From NCBI RefSeq assembly GCF_037975245.1, contig NC_092575.1, positions 4,269,501 through 4,333,500 on the forward strand: a stretch of DNA of 64,000 bases, written 5' to 3'. The notes under the pieces are model-generated. The model worked only from the letters and a program-made list of their open reading frames with translations. It did no database searches and was not told where the DNA came from. The position numbers and the translations under genes are program-made. Position 1 is the first letter of the stretch, and the number at the start of each line of letters is the position of its first letter. This DNA comes from Apostichopus japonicus (taxonomy: Eukaryota > Echinodermata > Holothuroidea > Aspidochirotida > Stichopodidae). Below, one piece after another: positions 11,593 to 26,600 of this stretch.

Positions 11593-13140
11593 CCCTGCTC
11601 TTACTAAGCATGTTAATTTAAACTAATGGTAGAAATGTTCAGCTGTGGGTCTACCATCGCTTTGTAACTTTTCTATTTCATCTAACACAGTGATACATCG
11701 AAAATGTATCGAAATTGATGTCGGTGAATAACGTGATGTGATAATGCACAAGTTGGGAATCCCCGACGGCCTATATAGTCTTCAAGGATAATCATTGAGA
11801 GAAATATTGATGTAGGCATGACAAACAGAATAACAAACTATGCTGAATGCTATCTGTTGTAAAGTTTATCACCTGCTTTTGTTTGAACAGCCTTAACTTG
11901 TGCAAACACGGAATAGCTTGATGCGAAGGCTGTTTCAAATGGAAACTTCAAAACAAGTCTAAAGGTTGAGAAATTAATCATGTTACCTTAAGGTACAGTC
12001 ATGTTACGTCTAACTTTAAAGGTACAGTCACATTAAAATTAATCCGCCTGGTTAAAGAACATGAACGGTTTCTAGGAAAATCAGTTTATGAGACCAAAAT
12101 TCCTAAGATAATGAACCTCCACACGAAAGAGTGGGAGACTAATTGCATTGACCCAACCCCACCCGTTAAGAAAATAAGAAAGGCACACGTCCTTCACCCC
12201 GTCCCTCGAATCGAAGCCCTGAAAAATGATAAGTTGACAAAGAACCTTTGGAAATAACTAACTATGGCCTGCTCAAATTCGCATTAATACTGATGACGTT
12301 TCAGGCCTTTTACTAGGTAACAAAAACATAATTTCACAAGAGTTGTGTAGCCGTCCATTCTGCAGACTGAAAAAGCTTTTTAAGCAATTGTAAATGCCTA
12401 CAAATCAAGCTCTGCTTGTTAGCCACATTGTGTAATGTTGGATTTCTTTTTATATACTGGCAATATATTTTACATTTCAGCGATTACATTCACGGAAGTA
12501 AATCAAATACCCTTCTTATACCCTTCTGAGTCATAGGCCTATGCTATAGATCTATAAATACCGTAAGTACTCTATTTCGTTTTCGTTTTGCTCAATATTA
12601 CATTGATCGTGATAAATTCTAAACTTGCTTTTTGCATGGTGTAATTAATGGCAATCAGGTAATGCCGTCTAAAGAGGAAATTTGCACAAAGAAATAGAAA
12701 CATACGGATATTTCATATGGTCTCGCCCCACTAAAGAGAAGTGCCCCTCTTTTTTTAGTGAAAGAGATCGGCTTTTCTGACTTTGTGATGCAAAAGTGTC
12801 CATTAGTTATTTATCGCCCTTGTTTTGAAAACTTAAACCAAAAGGTACCGTTTGTTGAAACATGCAAATACTGGGTTTTATAGAACAGAATGCACAGGGA
12901 CATTGTATTTTGTCAAGGCGATCTGAATTGGCTTTGCGGTTTGTTCCCTCAAATCAAAGTCGCACATCCCACTGCCTTTCGAAATGTGTCGCCCCCCCCC
13001 CCACCGGTCGCAATTGAGAAAACTTTCGGTTATATGAATAACGTGTACGCAAATTGGCCACTGCCAGTACTGTAATCTTTCAATGAATAACAATCACGAA
13101 CGGACTGATACCTATTTCAGTGATTATACAATTTAGAAAA

Positions 13141-14466
13141 CTAGTCCTTAGTCTGTTTACCTAGGAAAGAAGTCGAGATTTGCACGCCGTTCCACATAAT
13201 GGTTTAATATACTAAAATAAGACTAACTATTCGCCCCAAGATTAGCAAGGTCAAAATAAAGAGAAAGCGGTACCAAAGAGCTTACACGTAGTAAATAAAG
13301 AGGTTAGTAACCTGCAACTGTAGAATATGCAGCCCCGCATTATTATCATTCTCTTGATGGCACCTTTAAGCTTCCGTTATATTATCAACACTTTCCAGAG
13401 TCCACATAGCAACAGCTAGGGCAGCTCTATTTCTATATAGGGGGAAACGCCACTACTTCGACTTTCCGATCAACTTTCGTTATTCCTGACAAGGTGCAGC
13501 AGAGTAAGTGTAAATAATAGAATATAAAAAACATTTGCATCTCACATAAACTTTAGATCATGAAAAATGGCTTTATGAGATATTTCAGTATCTAAAACGT
13601 AGAAAAAAGAGTTCATGGTAGTATTTTAAAAAAATAAGATAAAACGTGCCAAACCTATAGAAATGTGAAAGAAAGTACTAATAAGTACGTCATAACGTCT
13701 AAGCGGCGATAATTATTTTCCGACTGTTTTTAACGATGTGGTGTAATATATATTCCTTGGAATACGGTACATAAGTAAACTTTTGTGTTACCAATTTAGT
13801 CTGACCGTAAGTATAAATTAATCCAGTTGTTGTAGGCAAATCTCATGAAATAATGTTCTTTATTGGGAGGGGATGAGGGGAGGGGGCTGTCATTGGACCT
13901 TGTTGATAAGTCGTTCATGTGATGCCTTGTCCAAGTTTTCCAATTTCAACTCAACTGGATGTAAATTGCAATGGGTGGAGCGACACGACTTTTTTTGTTT
14001 ACAGCTGACTTGAAATTAAACACTTGTGTTTTAGTTATAAATCTTGATCTAGGGAGGAATTCTATATTCAAACTCCATGCATTAAAGTTCCACTGTAGGG
14101 AAACATGGAAACATAGGTCATTCATAGTTTAGTTCCCTTATGGCTAATGGAAGATGCTAGATGGATCCGTGCCCAAAATATAGGTAAGTTAATATGCACA
14201 GTGTTAATATATAACCATGACATTCACAGTGTAGGGATTGGCAAAGCTTTTACTAAATATAGCTTCAGGATTCATACTTTTGATCCGTTTCAATTGTTCC
14301 GTTCAAACTGTTTCGAGAAATATAGGGAGCTTACTTGCAGTTGCTTAAAGAAGCTTAGTAGAAGATCTACAAAAAGTCGACTTTTAAGCTGTAAGTATTA
14401 AATGTACATGGGTGGCCTATATCCATGTGGAATTTATGTTTGAGTCATTAAACGCCTTAATGGAGG
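13141..14466. other. Intergenic DNA left of the giant element
   Basis: No supported gene. A G-rich patch is at 13,866-13,890. A short ATG frame at 14,147 runs into ATATAG|GTAAGT, which resembles a splice donor, but there is no partner exon or domain. Confidence 0.4.
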
Positions 14467-14506
14467 TAGCAGCCACTAAGAGCAGACACTAACAGCAGCC
14501 ACTAAG
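14467..14506 (+). repeat. Left terminal iterons of the giant element
   Basis: Three abutting 13-mers, AGCAGCCACTAAG (14,468-14,480), AGCAGACACTAAC (14,481-14,493) and AGCAGCCACTAAG (14,494-14,506), follow the border T. Tandem iterons at a transposon tip are typical binding sites for a transposase. That role is inference. Confidence 0.75.
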
Positions 14507-14606
14507 AAAAAAGGACAGTAAGACATGACACACAGTACTACCACTGCGGTCGTGTGTGTTTGTTATAACTGATGCTGCAGTCGAGTGTGTTGTTCAATTA
14601 GTGCAT

Positions 14607-17600
14607 AAATAAGAAAGGTTTTTTTTTTCCAAAATCGACTAATTTAAGTTATGGAGCCTACTTGGATGTCCAGTTAGCACGACATTAAAGTAGAAAGGTT
14701 CCTCTTTCACGTGGTATACCTCTACCATCGGTAACAAAAATGATTTCTTGACCAAAAGTGGCCTCAAAGTTTTAACCCCGATACGGACATCTCTAAACGC
14801 GCTGTGTACGTAATGTGTAATGATCAGAAAACTGTTTAATTTTTATTTTTTTCAAAATCGATTAACTTTAGTTATGGAGCCTACTGGCTTGTCCGGTTAG
14901 CACCACATTAAAGTAGAAAGGTTCCTCTTTCACGTGGTATACCTCTACTATCGGTAACAAAAATGATTTCTTGGCCAAAAGCGGCCTTAAAGTTTTAACA
15001 CCGATACGGACATCTCTAAACGCGCTGTACGTTATACGTAATGTGTAATGATCAGAAAACTGTTTAATTTTTATTCCTTTTTTTTTCAAGATCGATTAAC
15101 TTTAGTTATAGAGCCTACTGGCATGTCCGGTAAGCACCACATTAAAGTAGAAAGGTTCTTCTTTCAAATGGTATATCTCTTTTATCGGTAACAAAAATGA
15201 TTTCTTTACCAAAAAGCCTCAATGTTTTAACACCGATACGGACATCTCTAAACGCGCTGTATAAACGTAATATATAATGATCAGAAAACTGTTTAATTTT
15301 GTTTTGAAAATCGATTTACTTTAGTTATGGAGCCTTCTGGCATGTCCGGTTAGCACCACATTAAAGTAGAAAGGTTCCTCTTTCACGTGGTTTACCTCTT
15401 CTATCGGTAACAGAAATGATCTCTTTACCAAAAGTGGCTTTAAAGTTTTAACACCGATACGGACATCTCTAAACGCGCTGTATATACGTAATGTGTAATG
15501 ATCCAAAAAATGTGTTTTTTTTTTTCAAAATCGATTAACTTTAGTTATGGAGCCTACTGGCTTGTCCGGTTAGCACCACATTAAAGCAGGAAGGTTCCTC
15601 TTCCACGTGATATACCTCTACCATCGGTAACAAAAATGATTTCTTGACCAAAAGTGGCGTCAAAGTTTTAACCCCGATACGGACATCTCTAAAAGCGCTG
15701 TGTACGTAATGTGTAATGATCAGAAAACTGTTTATTTTTTTTTTGTTTTCAAAATCGATTAACTTTAGTTATGGAGCCTACTGGCTTGTCCGGTTAGCAC
15801 CACATTAAAGTAGAAAGGTTCCTCTTTCACGTGGTATACCTCTACTATCGGTAACAAAAATGATTTCGTGACCAAAAGTGGCTTTAAAGTTTTAACCCCG
15901 ATACGGACATCTCTAAACGCGCTGTAAATACGTAATGTGTAATGATCAGAAAACTGTTTAATTTTTATTTTTTTCAAAATCGATTCACTTTAGTTATGGA
16001 GCCTACTAGCATGTCCGGTAAGCACCACATTAAAGTAGAAAGGTTCTTCTTTCAAATGGTATATCTCTTTTATCGGTAACAAAAATGATTTCTTTACCAA
16101 AAGTGGCCTCAAAGTTTTAACACCGATACGGACATCTCTAAACGCGCTATATGAACGTAATATATAATGATCAGAAAACTGTTTAATTTTTTTTTTCAAA
16201 ATCGATTAACTTTAGTTATGGAGCCTACTAGCATATCCGGTAAGCACCACATTAAAGTAGAAAGGTTCCTCTTTCAAATGGTATATCTCTTTTATCGGTA
16301 ACAAAAATGATTTCTTTACCAAAAGTGGCTTTAAAGTTTTAACCCCGATACGGACATCTCTAAACGCGCTGTATATACGTAATGTGTAATGATCAGAAAA
16401 CTGTTTATTTTTTTTTTCTTCAAAATCGATTAACTTTAGTTATGGAACCTACTGGCATGTCCGGTTAGCACCACATTAAAGTAGAAAGGTTTCTCTTTCA
16501 CCTAATATACCTCTACTATCGGTAACAAAAATGATTTCTTTACCAAAAGTGGCCTTAAAATTTTAACACCGATACGGACATCTATAAACGTGCTGTATAT
16601 ACGTAATGTGTAATGATCAGAAAAATGTTTATTTTTTTTTTCTTCAAAATCGATTAACTTTAGTTATGGAACCTACTGGCATGTCCGGTTAGCACCACAT
16701 TAAAGTAGAAAGGTTTTTCTTTCACCTAATATACCTCTTTGATCGGTAACAAAAATGATTTTCGGCCAAAAGTGGCCTTAAAGTGTTAACACCGATACGG
16801 ACATCTCTAAACGCGCTGTACGTTATACGTAATGTGTAATGATCAGAAAACTGTTTATTTTTTTTTCTTCAAAATCGATTAACTTTAGTTATGGAACCTA
16901 CTGGCATGTCCGGTTAGCACCAAATTAAAGTAGAAAGGTTTCTCTTTCACCTAAGATACCTCTTCTATCGGTAACAAAAATGATTTCTTGGCCAAAAGCG
17001 GCCTTAAAGTTTTAACACCGATACGGACATCTCTAAACGCGCTGTACGTTATACGTAATGTGTAATGATCAGAAAACTGTTTAATTTTTATTCCTTTTTT
17101 TTCAAAATCGATTAACTTTAGTTATGGAGCCTACTGGCATGTCCGGTAAGCACCACATTAAAGTAGAAAGGTTCTTCTTTCAAATGGTATATCTCTTTTA
17201 TCGGTAACAAAAATGATTTCTTTACCAAAAGTGGCCTCAAAATTTTAACACCGATACGGACATCTCTAAACGCGCTGTATAAACGTAATATATAATGATC
17301 AGAAAACTGTTTAATTTTTTTTTCAAAATCGATTAACTTTAGTTATGGAGCCTTCTGGCATGTCCGGTTAGCACCACATTAAAGTAGAAAGGTTCCTCTT
17401 TCACGTGGTATACCTCTACTATCGGTAACAAAAATGATTTCTTTACCAAAAGTGGCTTTAAAGTTTTAACCCCGATACGGACATCTCTAAACGCGCTGTA
17501 TATACGTAATGTGTAATGATCAGAAAACTGTTTATTTTTTTTTCTTCAAAATCGATTAACTTTAGTTATGGAACATACTGGCATGTCCGGTTAACACCAC

Positions 17601-20600
17601 ATTAAAGTAGAAAGGTTTCTCTTTCACCTAATATACCTCTACTATCGGTAACAAAAATGATTTCTTGGCCAAAAGCGGCCTTAAAGTTTTAACACCGATA
17701 CGGACATCTCTAAAAGCGCTGTGCGTTATACGTAATGTGTAATGATCAGAAAACTGTTTAATTTTTATTCCTTTTTTTTCAAGATCGATTAACTTTAGTT
17801 ATGGAGCCTACTGGCATGTCCGGTAAGCACCACATTAAAGTAGAAAGGTTCTTCTTTCAAATGGTATATCTCTTTTATCCGTAACAAAAATGATTTCTTT
17901 ACCAAAAGTGGCTTTAAAGTTTTAACACCGATACGGACATCTCTAAACGCGCTGTAAATACGTAATGTGTAATGATCAGAAAACTGTTCAATTTTTATTC
18001 ATTTTTTTTTCAAGATCGATTAACTTTAGTTATGGAACATACTGGCATGTCCGGTTAGCACCACATTAAAGTATAAAAGTTCTTCTTTCACGTGGTATAG
18101 CTCTTCTATCGGTAACAAAAATGATTTCTTGACCAAAAGTGGCTTTAAAGTTTTAACACCGATACGGACATCTCTAAACGCGCTGTATATACGTAATGTG
18201 TAATGATCAGAAAACTGTTTTTTTTTTTTTTTTTCAAAATCGATTAACTTTAGTTATAGAGCCTACTGGCATGTCCGGTAAGCACCACATTAAAGTAGAA
18301 AGGTTCTTCTTTCAAATGGTATATCTCTTTTAACGGTAACAAAAATGATTTCTTTACCAAAAGTGGCTTTAAAGTTTTAACCCCGATACGGACATCTCTA
18401 AACGCGCTGTATATACGTAATGTGTAATGATCAGAAAAATGTTTATTTTTTTTTCTTCAAAATCGATTAACTTTAGTTATGGAACATACTGGCATGTCCG
18501 GTTAACACCACATTAAAGTAGAAAGGTTCCTCTTTCACCTAATATACCTCTTCTATCGGTAACAAAAATGATTTCTTGGCCAAAAGCGGCCTTAAAGTTT
18601 TAACACCGATACGGACATCTCTAAAAGCGCTGTACGTTATACGTAATGTGTAATGATCAGAAAACTGTTTAATTTTTATTCCTTTTTTTTTCAAGATCGA
18701 TTAACTTTAGTTATGGAGCCTACTGGCATGTCCGGTAAGCACCACATTAAAGTAGAAAGGTTCTTCTTTCAAATGGTATATCTCTTTTATCGGTAACAAA
18801 AATGATTTCTTTACCAAAAGTGGCCTCAAAGTTTTAACACCGATACGGACATCTCTAAACGCGCTGTATAAACGTAATATATAATGATCAGGAAACTGTT
18901 TAATTTTTTTTTTCAAAATCGATTAACTTTAGTTATGGAGCCTTCTGGCATGTCCGGTTAGCACCACATTAAAGTAGAAAGGTTCCTCTTTCACGTGGTA
19001 TACCTCTACCATCGGTAACAAAAATGATTTCGTGACCAAAAGTGGCTTTAAAGTTTTAACCCCTATACGGACATCTCTAAACGCGCTGTATATACGTAAT
19101 GTGTAATGATCAGAAAACTGTTTATTTTTTTTTTCTTCAAAATCGATTAACTTTAGTTATGGAGCCTACTGGCATGTCCGGTTAGCACCAAATTAAAGTA
19201 GAAAGGTTTCTCTTTCACCTAAGATACCTCTTCTATCGGTAACAAAAATGATTTCTTGGCCAAAAGCGGCCTTAAAGTTTTAACACCGATACGGACATCT
19301 CTAAACGCGCTGTACGTTATACGTAATGTGTAATGATCAGAAAACTGTTTATTTTATTTTTTTCAAAATCGATTAACTTTAGTTATGGAGCCTTCTGGCA
19401 TGTCCGGTTAGCACCACATTAAAGTAGAAAGGTTCCTCTTTCACGTGGTATACCTCTTCTATCGGTAACAAAAATGATTTCTTGGCCAAAAGCGGCTTTA
19501 AAGTTTTAACACCGATACGGACATCTCTAAACGCGCTGTATATACGTAATGTGTAATGATCAGAAAACTGTTTAATTTTTTCCCTTCAAAATCGATTAAC
19601 TTTAGTTATGGAGCCTTCTGGCATGTCCGGTTAGCACCACATTAAAGTAGAAAGGTTCCTCTTTCACGTGGTATACCTCTTCTATCGGTAACAAAAATGA
19701 TTTCTTGGCCAAAAGTGGCTTTAAAGTTTTAACATCGATACGGACATCTCTAAACGCGCTGTAAATACGTAATGTGTAATGATCAGAAAACTGTTCAATT
19801 TTTATTCATTTTTTTTTCAAGATCGATTAACTTTAGTTATGGAACATACTGGCATGTCCGGTTAGCACCACATTAAAGTAGAAAGGTTCCTCTTTCACGT
19901 GGTATACCTCTACTATCGGTAACAAAAATGATTTCGTGACCAAAAGTGGCCTCAAAGTTTTAACCCCGATACGGACATCTCTAAACGCGCTGTATATACG
20001 TAATGTGTAATGATCAGAAAACTGTTTAATTTTTTTTTCTTCAAAATCGATTAACTTTAGTTATAGAGCCTACTGGCATGTCCGGTAAGCACCACATTAA
20101 AGAAGAAAGGTTCTTCTTTCAAATGGTATATCTCTTTTATCGGTAACAAAAATGATTTCTTTACCAAAAGTGGCTTTAAAGTTTTAACACCGATACGGAC
20201 ATCTCTAAACGCGTTGTATATACGTAATGTGTAATGATCAGAAAACTGTTTATTTTTTTTTCTTCAAAATCGATTAACTTTAGTTATGGAGCCTACTGGC
20301 ATGTCCGGTTAGCACCAACATAAAGTAGAAAGGTTTCTCTTTCACCTAAGATACCTCTTCTATCGGTAACAAAAATGATTTCTTGGCCAAAAGCGGCCCT
20401 AAAGTTTTAACACCGATACGGACATCTCTAAACGCGCTGTACGTTATACGTAATGTGTAATGATCAGAAAACTGTTTAATTTTTATTCCTTTTTTTTCAA
20501 GATCGATTAACTTTAGTTATGGAACATACTGGCATGTCCGGTAAGCACCACATTAAAGTAGAAAAGTTCTTCTTTCACGTGGTATAGCTCTTCTATCGTT

Positions 20601-23600
20601 AACAAAAATGATTTCTTGACCAAAAGTGGCCTTAAAGTTTTAACACCGATACGGACATCTCTAAACGCGCTGTATATACGTAATGTGTATAATGATCAGA
20701 AAACTGTTTAATTTTTTTTTTTCAAAATCGATTAACTTTAGTTATGGAGCCTACTGGCATGTCCGGTAAGCACCACATTAAAGTAGAAAGGTTCTTCTTT
20801 CAAATGGTATATCTCTTTTATCCGTAACAAAAATGATTTCTTTACCAAAAGTGGCTTTAAAGTTTTAACACCGATACGGACATCTCTAAACGCGCTGTAA
20901 ATACGTAATGTGTAATGATCAGAAAACTGTTCAATTTTTATTCATTTTTTTTTCAAGATCGATTAACTTTAGTTATGGAACATACTGGCATGTCCGGTTA
21001 GCACCACATTAAAGTAGAAAAGTTCTTCTTTCACGTGGTATAGCTCTTCTATCGGTAACAAAAATGATTTCTTGACCAAAAGTGGCTTTAAAGTTTTAAC
21101 ACCGATACGGACATCTCTAAACGCGCTGTACGTTATACGTAATGTGTAATGATCAGAAAACTGTTTATTTTTTTTTTCTTCAAAATCGATTAACTTTAGT
21201 TATGGAGCCTTCTGGCATGTCCGGTAAGCACCACATTAAAGTAGAAAGGTTCTTCTTTCAAATGGTATATCTCTTTTATCGGTAACAAAAATGATTTCTT
21301 TACCAAAAGTGGCCTCAAAGTTTTAACACCGATACGGACATCTCTAAAAGCGCTGTACGTTATACGTAATGTGTAATGATCAGAAAACTGTTTAATTTTT
21401 ATTCCTTTTTTTTCAAGATCGATTAACTTTAGTTATGGAGCCTACTGGCATGTCCGGTAAGCACCACATTAAAGTAGAAAGGTTCTTCTTTCAAATGGTA
21501 TATCTCTTTTATCGGTAACAAAAATGATTTCTTTACCAAAAGTGGCCTCAAAGTTTTAACCCCGATACGGACATCTCTAAACGCGCTGTATATACGTAAT
21601 GTGTAATGATCAGAAAACTGTTTAATTTTTTTTTCTTCAAAATCGATTAACTTTAGTTATAGAGCCTACTGGCATGTCCGGTAAGCACCACATTAAAGAA
21701 GAAAGGTTCTTCTTTCAAATGGTATATCTCTTTTATCGGTAACAAATATGATTTCTTTACCAAAAGTGGCTTTAAAGTTTTAACACCGATACGGACATCT
21801 CTAAACGCGCTGTATATACGTAATGTGTAATGATCAGAAAACTGTTTATTTTTTTTTCTTCAAAATCGATTAACTTTAGTTATGGAGCCTACTGGCATGT
21901 CCGGTTAGCACCAACATAAAGTAGAAAGGTTTCTCTTTCACCTAAGATACCTCTTCTATCGGTAACAAAAATGATTTCTTGGCCAAAAGCGGCCCTAAAG
22001 TTTTAACACCGATACGGACATCTCTAAACGCGCTGTACGTTATACGTAATGTGTAATGATCAGAAAACTGTTTAATTTTTATTCCTTTTTTTTCAAGATC
22101 GATTAACTTTAGTTATGGAACATACTGGCATGTCCGGTAAGCACCACATTAAAGTAGAAAAGTTCTTCTTTCACGTGGTATAGCTCTTCTATCGTTAACA
22201 AAAATGATTTCTTGACCAAAAGTGGCCTTAAAGTTTTAACACCGATACGGACATCTCTAAACGCGCTGTATATACGTAATGTGTATAATGATCAGAAAAC
22301 TGTTTAATTTTTTTTTTTCAAAATCGATTAACTTTAGTTATGGAGCCTACTGGCATGTCCGGTAAGCACCACATTAAAGTAGAAAGGTTCTTCTTTCAAA
22401 TGGTATATCTCTTTTATCCGTAACAAAAATGATTTCTTTACCAAAAGTGGCTTTAAAGTTTTAACACCGATACGGACATCTCTAAACGCGCTGTAAATAC
22501 GTAATGTGTAATGATCAGAAAACTGTTCAATTTTTATTCATTTTTTTTTCAAGATCGATTAACTTTAGTTATGGAACATACTGGCATGTCCGGTTAGCAC
22601 CACATTAAAGTAGAAAAGTTCTTCTTTCACGTGGTATAGCTCTTCTATCGGTAACAAAAATGATTTCTTGACCAAAAGTGGCTTTAAAGTTTTAACACCG
22701 ATACGGACATCTCTAAACGCGCTGTACGTTATACGTAATGTGTAATGATCAGAAAACTGTTTATTTTTTTTTTCTTCAAAATCGATTAACTTTAGTTATG
22801 GAGCCTTCTGGCATGTCCGGTAAGCACCACATTAAAGTAGAAAGGTTCTTCTTTCAAATGGTATATCTCTTTTATCGGTAACAAAAATGATTTCTTTACC
22901 AAAAGTGGCCTCAAAGTTTTAACACCGATACGGACATCTCTAAAAGCGCTGTACGTTATACGTAATGTGTAATGATCAGAAAACTGTTTAATTTTTATTC
23001 CTTTTTTTTCAAGATCGATTAACTTTAGTTATGGAGCCTACTGGCATGTCCGGTAAGCACCACATTAAAGTAGAAAGGTTCTTCTTTCAAATGGTATATC
23101 TCTTTTATCGGTAACAAAAATGATTTCTTTACCAAAAGTGGCCTCAAAGTTTTAACACCGATACGGACATCTCTAAACGCGCTGTATAAACGTAATATAT
23201 AATGATCAGGAAACTGTTTAATTTTTTTTTTCAAAATCGATTAACTTTAGTTATGGAGCCTTCTGGCATGTCCGGTTAGCACCACATTAAAGTAGAAAGG
23301 TTCCTCTTTCACGTGGTATACCTCTACCATCGGTAACAAAAATGATTTCTTGGCCAAAAGCGGCCTTAAAGTTTTAACACCGATACGGACATCTCTAAAC
23401 GCGCTGTATATACGTAATGTGTAATGATCAGAAAACTGTTTATTTTTTCCCTTCAAAATCGATTAACTTTAGTTATGGAGCCTACTGGCATGTCCGGTTA
23501 GCACCACATTAAAGTAGAAAGGTTCCTCTTTCACGTGGTATACCTCTTCTATCGGTAACAAAAATGATTTCTTGGCCAAAAGTGGCTTTAAAGTTTTAAC

Positions 23601-26600
23601 ACCGATACGGACATCTCTAAACGCGCTGTATATACGTAATGTGTAATGATCAGAAAACTGTTCAATTTTTATTCATTTTTTTTTTCAAGATCGATTAACT
23701 TTAGTTATGGAACATACTGGCATGTCCGGTTAGCACCACATTAAAGTAGAAAAGTTCCTCTTTCACGTGGTATAGCTCTTCTATCGGTAACAAAAATGAT
23801 TTCTTGACCAAAAGTGGCTTTAAAGTTTTAACACCGATACGGACATCTCTAAACGCGCTGTATATACGTAATGTGTAATGATCAGAAAACTGTTTAATTT
23901 TATTTTTTCTTCAAAATCGATTAACTTTAGTTATGGAGCCTACTGGCTTGTCCGGTTAGCACCTCATTAAAGCAGGAAGGTTCCTCTTCCACGTGATATA
24001 CCTCTACCATCGGTAACAAAAATGATTTCGTGACCAAAAGTGGCTTTAAAGTTTTAACCCCGATACGGACATCTCTAAACGCGCTGTATATACGTAATGT
24101 GTAATGATCAGAAAACTGTTTTTTTTTTTTTTCTTCAAAATCGATTAACTTTAGTTATGGAGCCTACTGGCATGTCCGGTTAGCACCAAATTAAAGTAGA
24201 AAGGTTTCTCTTTCACCTAAGATACCTCTTCTATCGGTAACAAAAATGATTTCTTGGCCAAAAGCGGCCTTAAAGTTTTAACACCGATACGGACATCTCT
24301 AAACGCGCTGTGCGTTATACGTAATGTATAATGATCAGAAAACTGTTTATTTTATTTTTTTCAAAATCGATTAACTTTAGTTATGGAGCGGTCTGGCATG
24401 TCCGGTTAGCACCACATTAAAGTAGAAAGGTTCCTCTTTCACGTGGTATACCTCTTCTATCGGTAACAAAAATGATTTCTTGGCCAAAAGCGGCCTTAAA
24501 GTTTTAACACCGATACGGACATCTCTAAACGCGCTGTATATACGTAATGTGTAATGATCAGAAAACTGTTTATTTTTTTCCCTTCAAAATCGATTAACTT
24601 TAGTTATGGAAACTTCTGGCATGTCCGGTTAGCACCACATTAAAGTAGAAAGGTTCCTCTTTCACGTGGTATACCTCTTCTATCGGTAACAAAAATGATT
24701 TCTTGGCCAAAAGTGGCTTTAAAGTTTTAACACCGATACGGACATCTCTAAACGCGCTGTAAATACGTAATGTGTAATGATCAGAAAACTGTTCAATTTT
24801 TATTCATTTTTTTTTCAAGATCGATTAACTTTAGTTATGGAACATACTGGCATGTCCGGTTAGCACCACATTAAAGTAGAAAAGTTCCTCTTTCACGTGG
24901 TATAGCTCTTCCATCGGTAACAAAAATGATTTCTTTACCAAAAGTGGCTTTAAAGTTTTAACACCGATACGGACATCTCTAAACGCGCTGTATATACGTA
25001 ATGTGTAATGATCAGAAAACTGTTTAATTTTATTTTTTCTTCAAAATCGATTAACTTTAGTTATGGAGCCTACTGGCATGTCCGGTAAGCACCACATTAA
25101 AGTAGAAAGGTTCTTCTTTCAAATGGTATATCTCCTTTATCGGTAACAAAAATGATTTCTTTACCAAAAGTGGCCTCAAAGTTTTAACACCGATACGGAC
25201 ATCTCTAAACGCGCTGTATAAACGTAATGTATAATGATCAGAAAACTGTTTAATTTTTTTTTCTTCAAAATCGATTAACTTTAGTTATGGAGCCTTCTGG
25301 CATGTCCGGTTAGCACCAAATTAAAGTAGAAAGGTTCCTCTTTCACGTGGTTTACCTCTTCTATCGGTAACAAACATGATCTCTTGACCAAAAGTGGCTT
25401 TAAAGTTTTAACACCGATACGGACATCTCTAAACGCGCTGTACGTTATGTGTAATGATCCAAAAAAATGTGTTTTTTTTTTACAAAATCGATTAACTTTA
25501 GTTATGGAGCCTACTGGCATGTCCGGTTAGCACCACATTAAAGTAGAAAAGTTCCTCTTTCACGTGGTATGCCTCTTCTATCGGTAACAAAAATGATTTC
25601 TTGACCAAAAGTGGCCTTAAAGTTTTAACACCGATACGGACATTTCTAAACGCACTGCACGTTATGTGTAATGATCCAAAAAATTGGTTTTTCTTCAAAA
25701 TCGATTAACTTGTAATGGGCCTACTGGCATGTCCGGTTAGCACCACATTAAAGTAGAAAAGTTCTTCTTTCACGTAATATACCTCTTCTATCGGTAACAA
25801 AAATGATTTCTTGGCCAAAAGTGGCCTCAAAGTTTTAACACCGATACGGACATCTCTAAACGCGCTGTACGTTATGTGTAATGATCCAAAAAATGTTTTT
25901 TTTTTTACAAAATCGATTAACTTTAGTTATGGAGCCTACTGGCATGTCCGGTTAGCACCACATTAAAGTAGAAAGGTTTCTCATTCACGTGGTTTACCTC
26001 TACTATCGGTAACAGAAATGATTTCGTGACCAAAAGTGGCCCCAATGTTTTAACACCGATACGGACATCTCTAAACTCGCTGTACGTTATGTGTAATGAT
26101 AAAAAAAAAATGTGTTTTTTTTTTCAAAATCGATTAACTTTAGTTATGGAGCCTACTGGCATGTCCAGTTAGCACCACATTAAAGTAGGAAGGTTCCTCT
26201 TTCACGTGATATACCTCTTTTATCGGTAACAAAAATGATTTCTTGATCAAAAGTGGTTTTAAAGTTTTAACACCGATACGGACATCTCTAAACGCGCTAG
26301 CGTTATGTGTAATGATCAGAAAAATGTGTTTTTTTTTCCAAAATCGATTAACTTTAGTTATGGAGCCTACTGGCATGTCCGGTTAGCACCACATTAAAGT
26401 AGAAAGGTTCCTCTTTCACGTGGTATACCTCTACTATCGGTAACAAAAATGATTTCTTGACCAAAAGTGGCCTTTAAGTTTTAACCCCAATACGGACATC
26501 TCGAAACGCGCTGTACGTTATCTGTAATGATCCAAAAAATGTGTTTTTTTTTTACAAAATCGATTAACTTTAGTTATGGAGCCTACCCGAATATCCGGGT

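Larger units (their letters stand above)
5242..13140 (+). repeat. Diverged local triplication (three unit starts)
   Basis: Landmarks recur in the same order. (a) ACTATTG(C/T)AT followed by AATTCGGATTAA, at 5,248, 10,898 and 12,258 (variant). (b) CAAATCAAAGT plus the CCCACTGCC and GATAACGTGTACG region, at about 6,645 and 12,950, with a weaker match at 11,210. (c) AATGAATAA followed by AACGG-GTGATAC, near 6,790, 11,300 and 13,085. (d) A later block containing CCGCCTGG and a CCTAAG...TTTCTAGG-like run, near 9,450 and 12,040. Spacing differs because insertions, including the hAT MITE at 8.6 kb, separate the blocks. A partial fourth copy of (a) is at 32,321. No coding potential was recognised. Confidence 0.5.
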
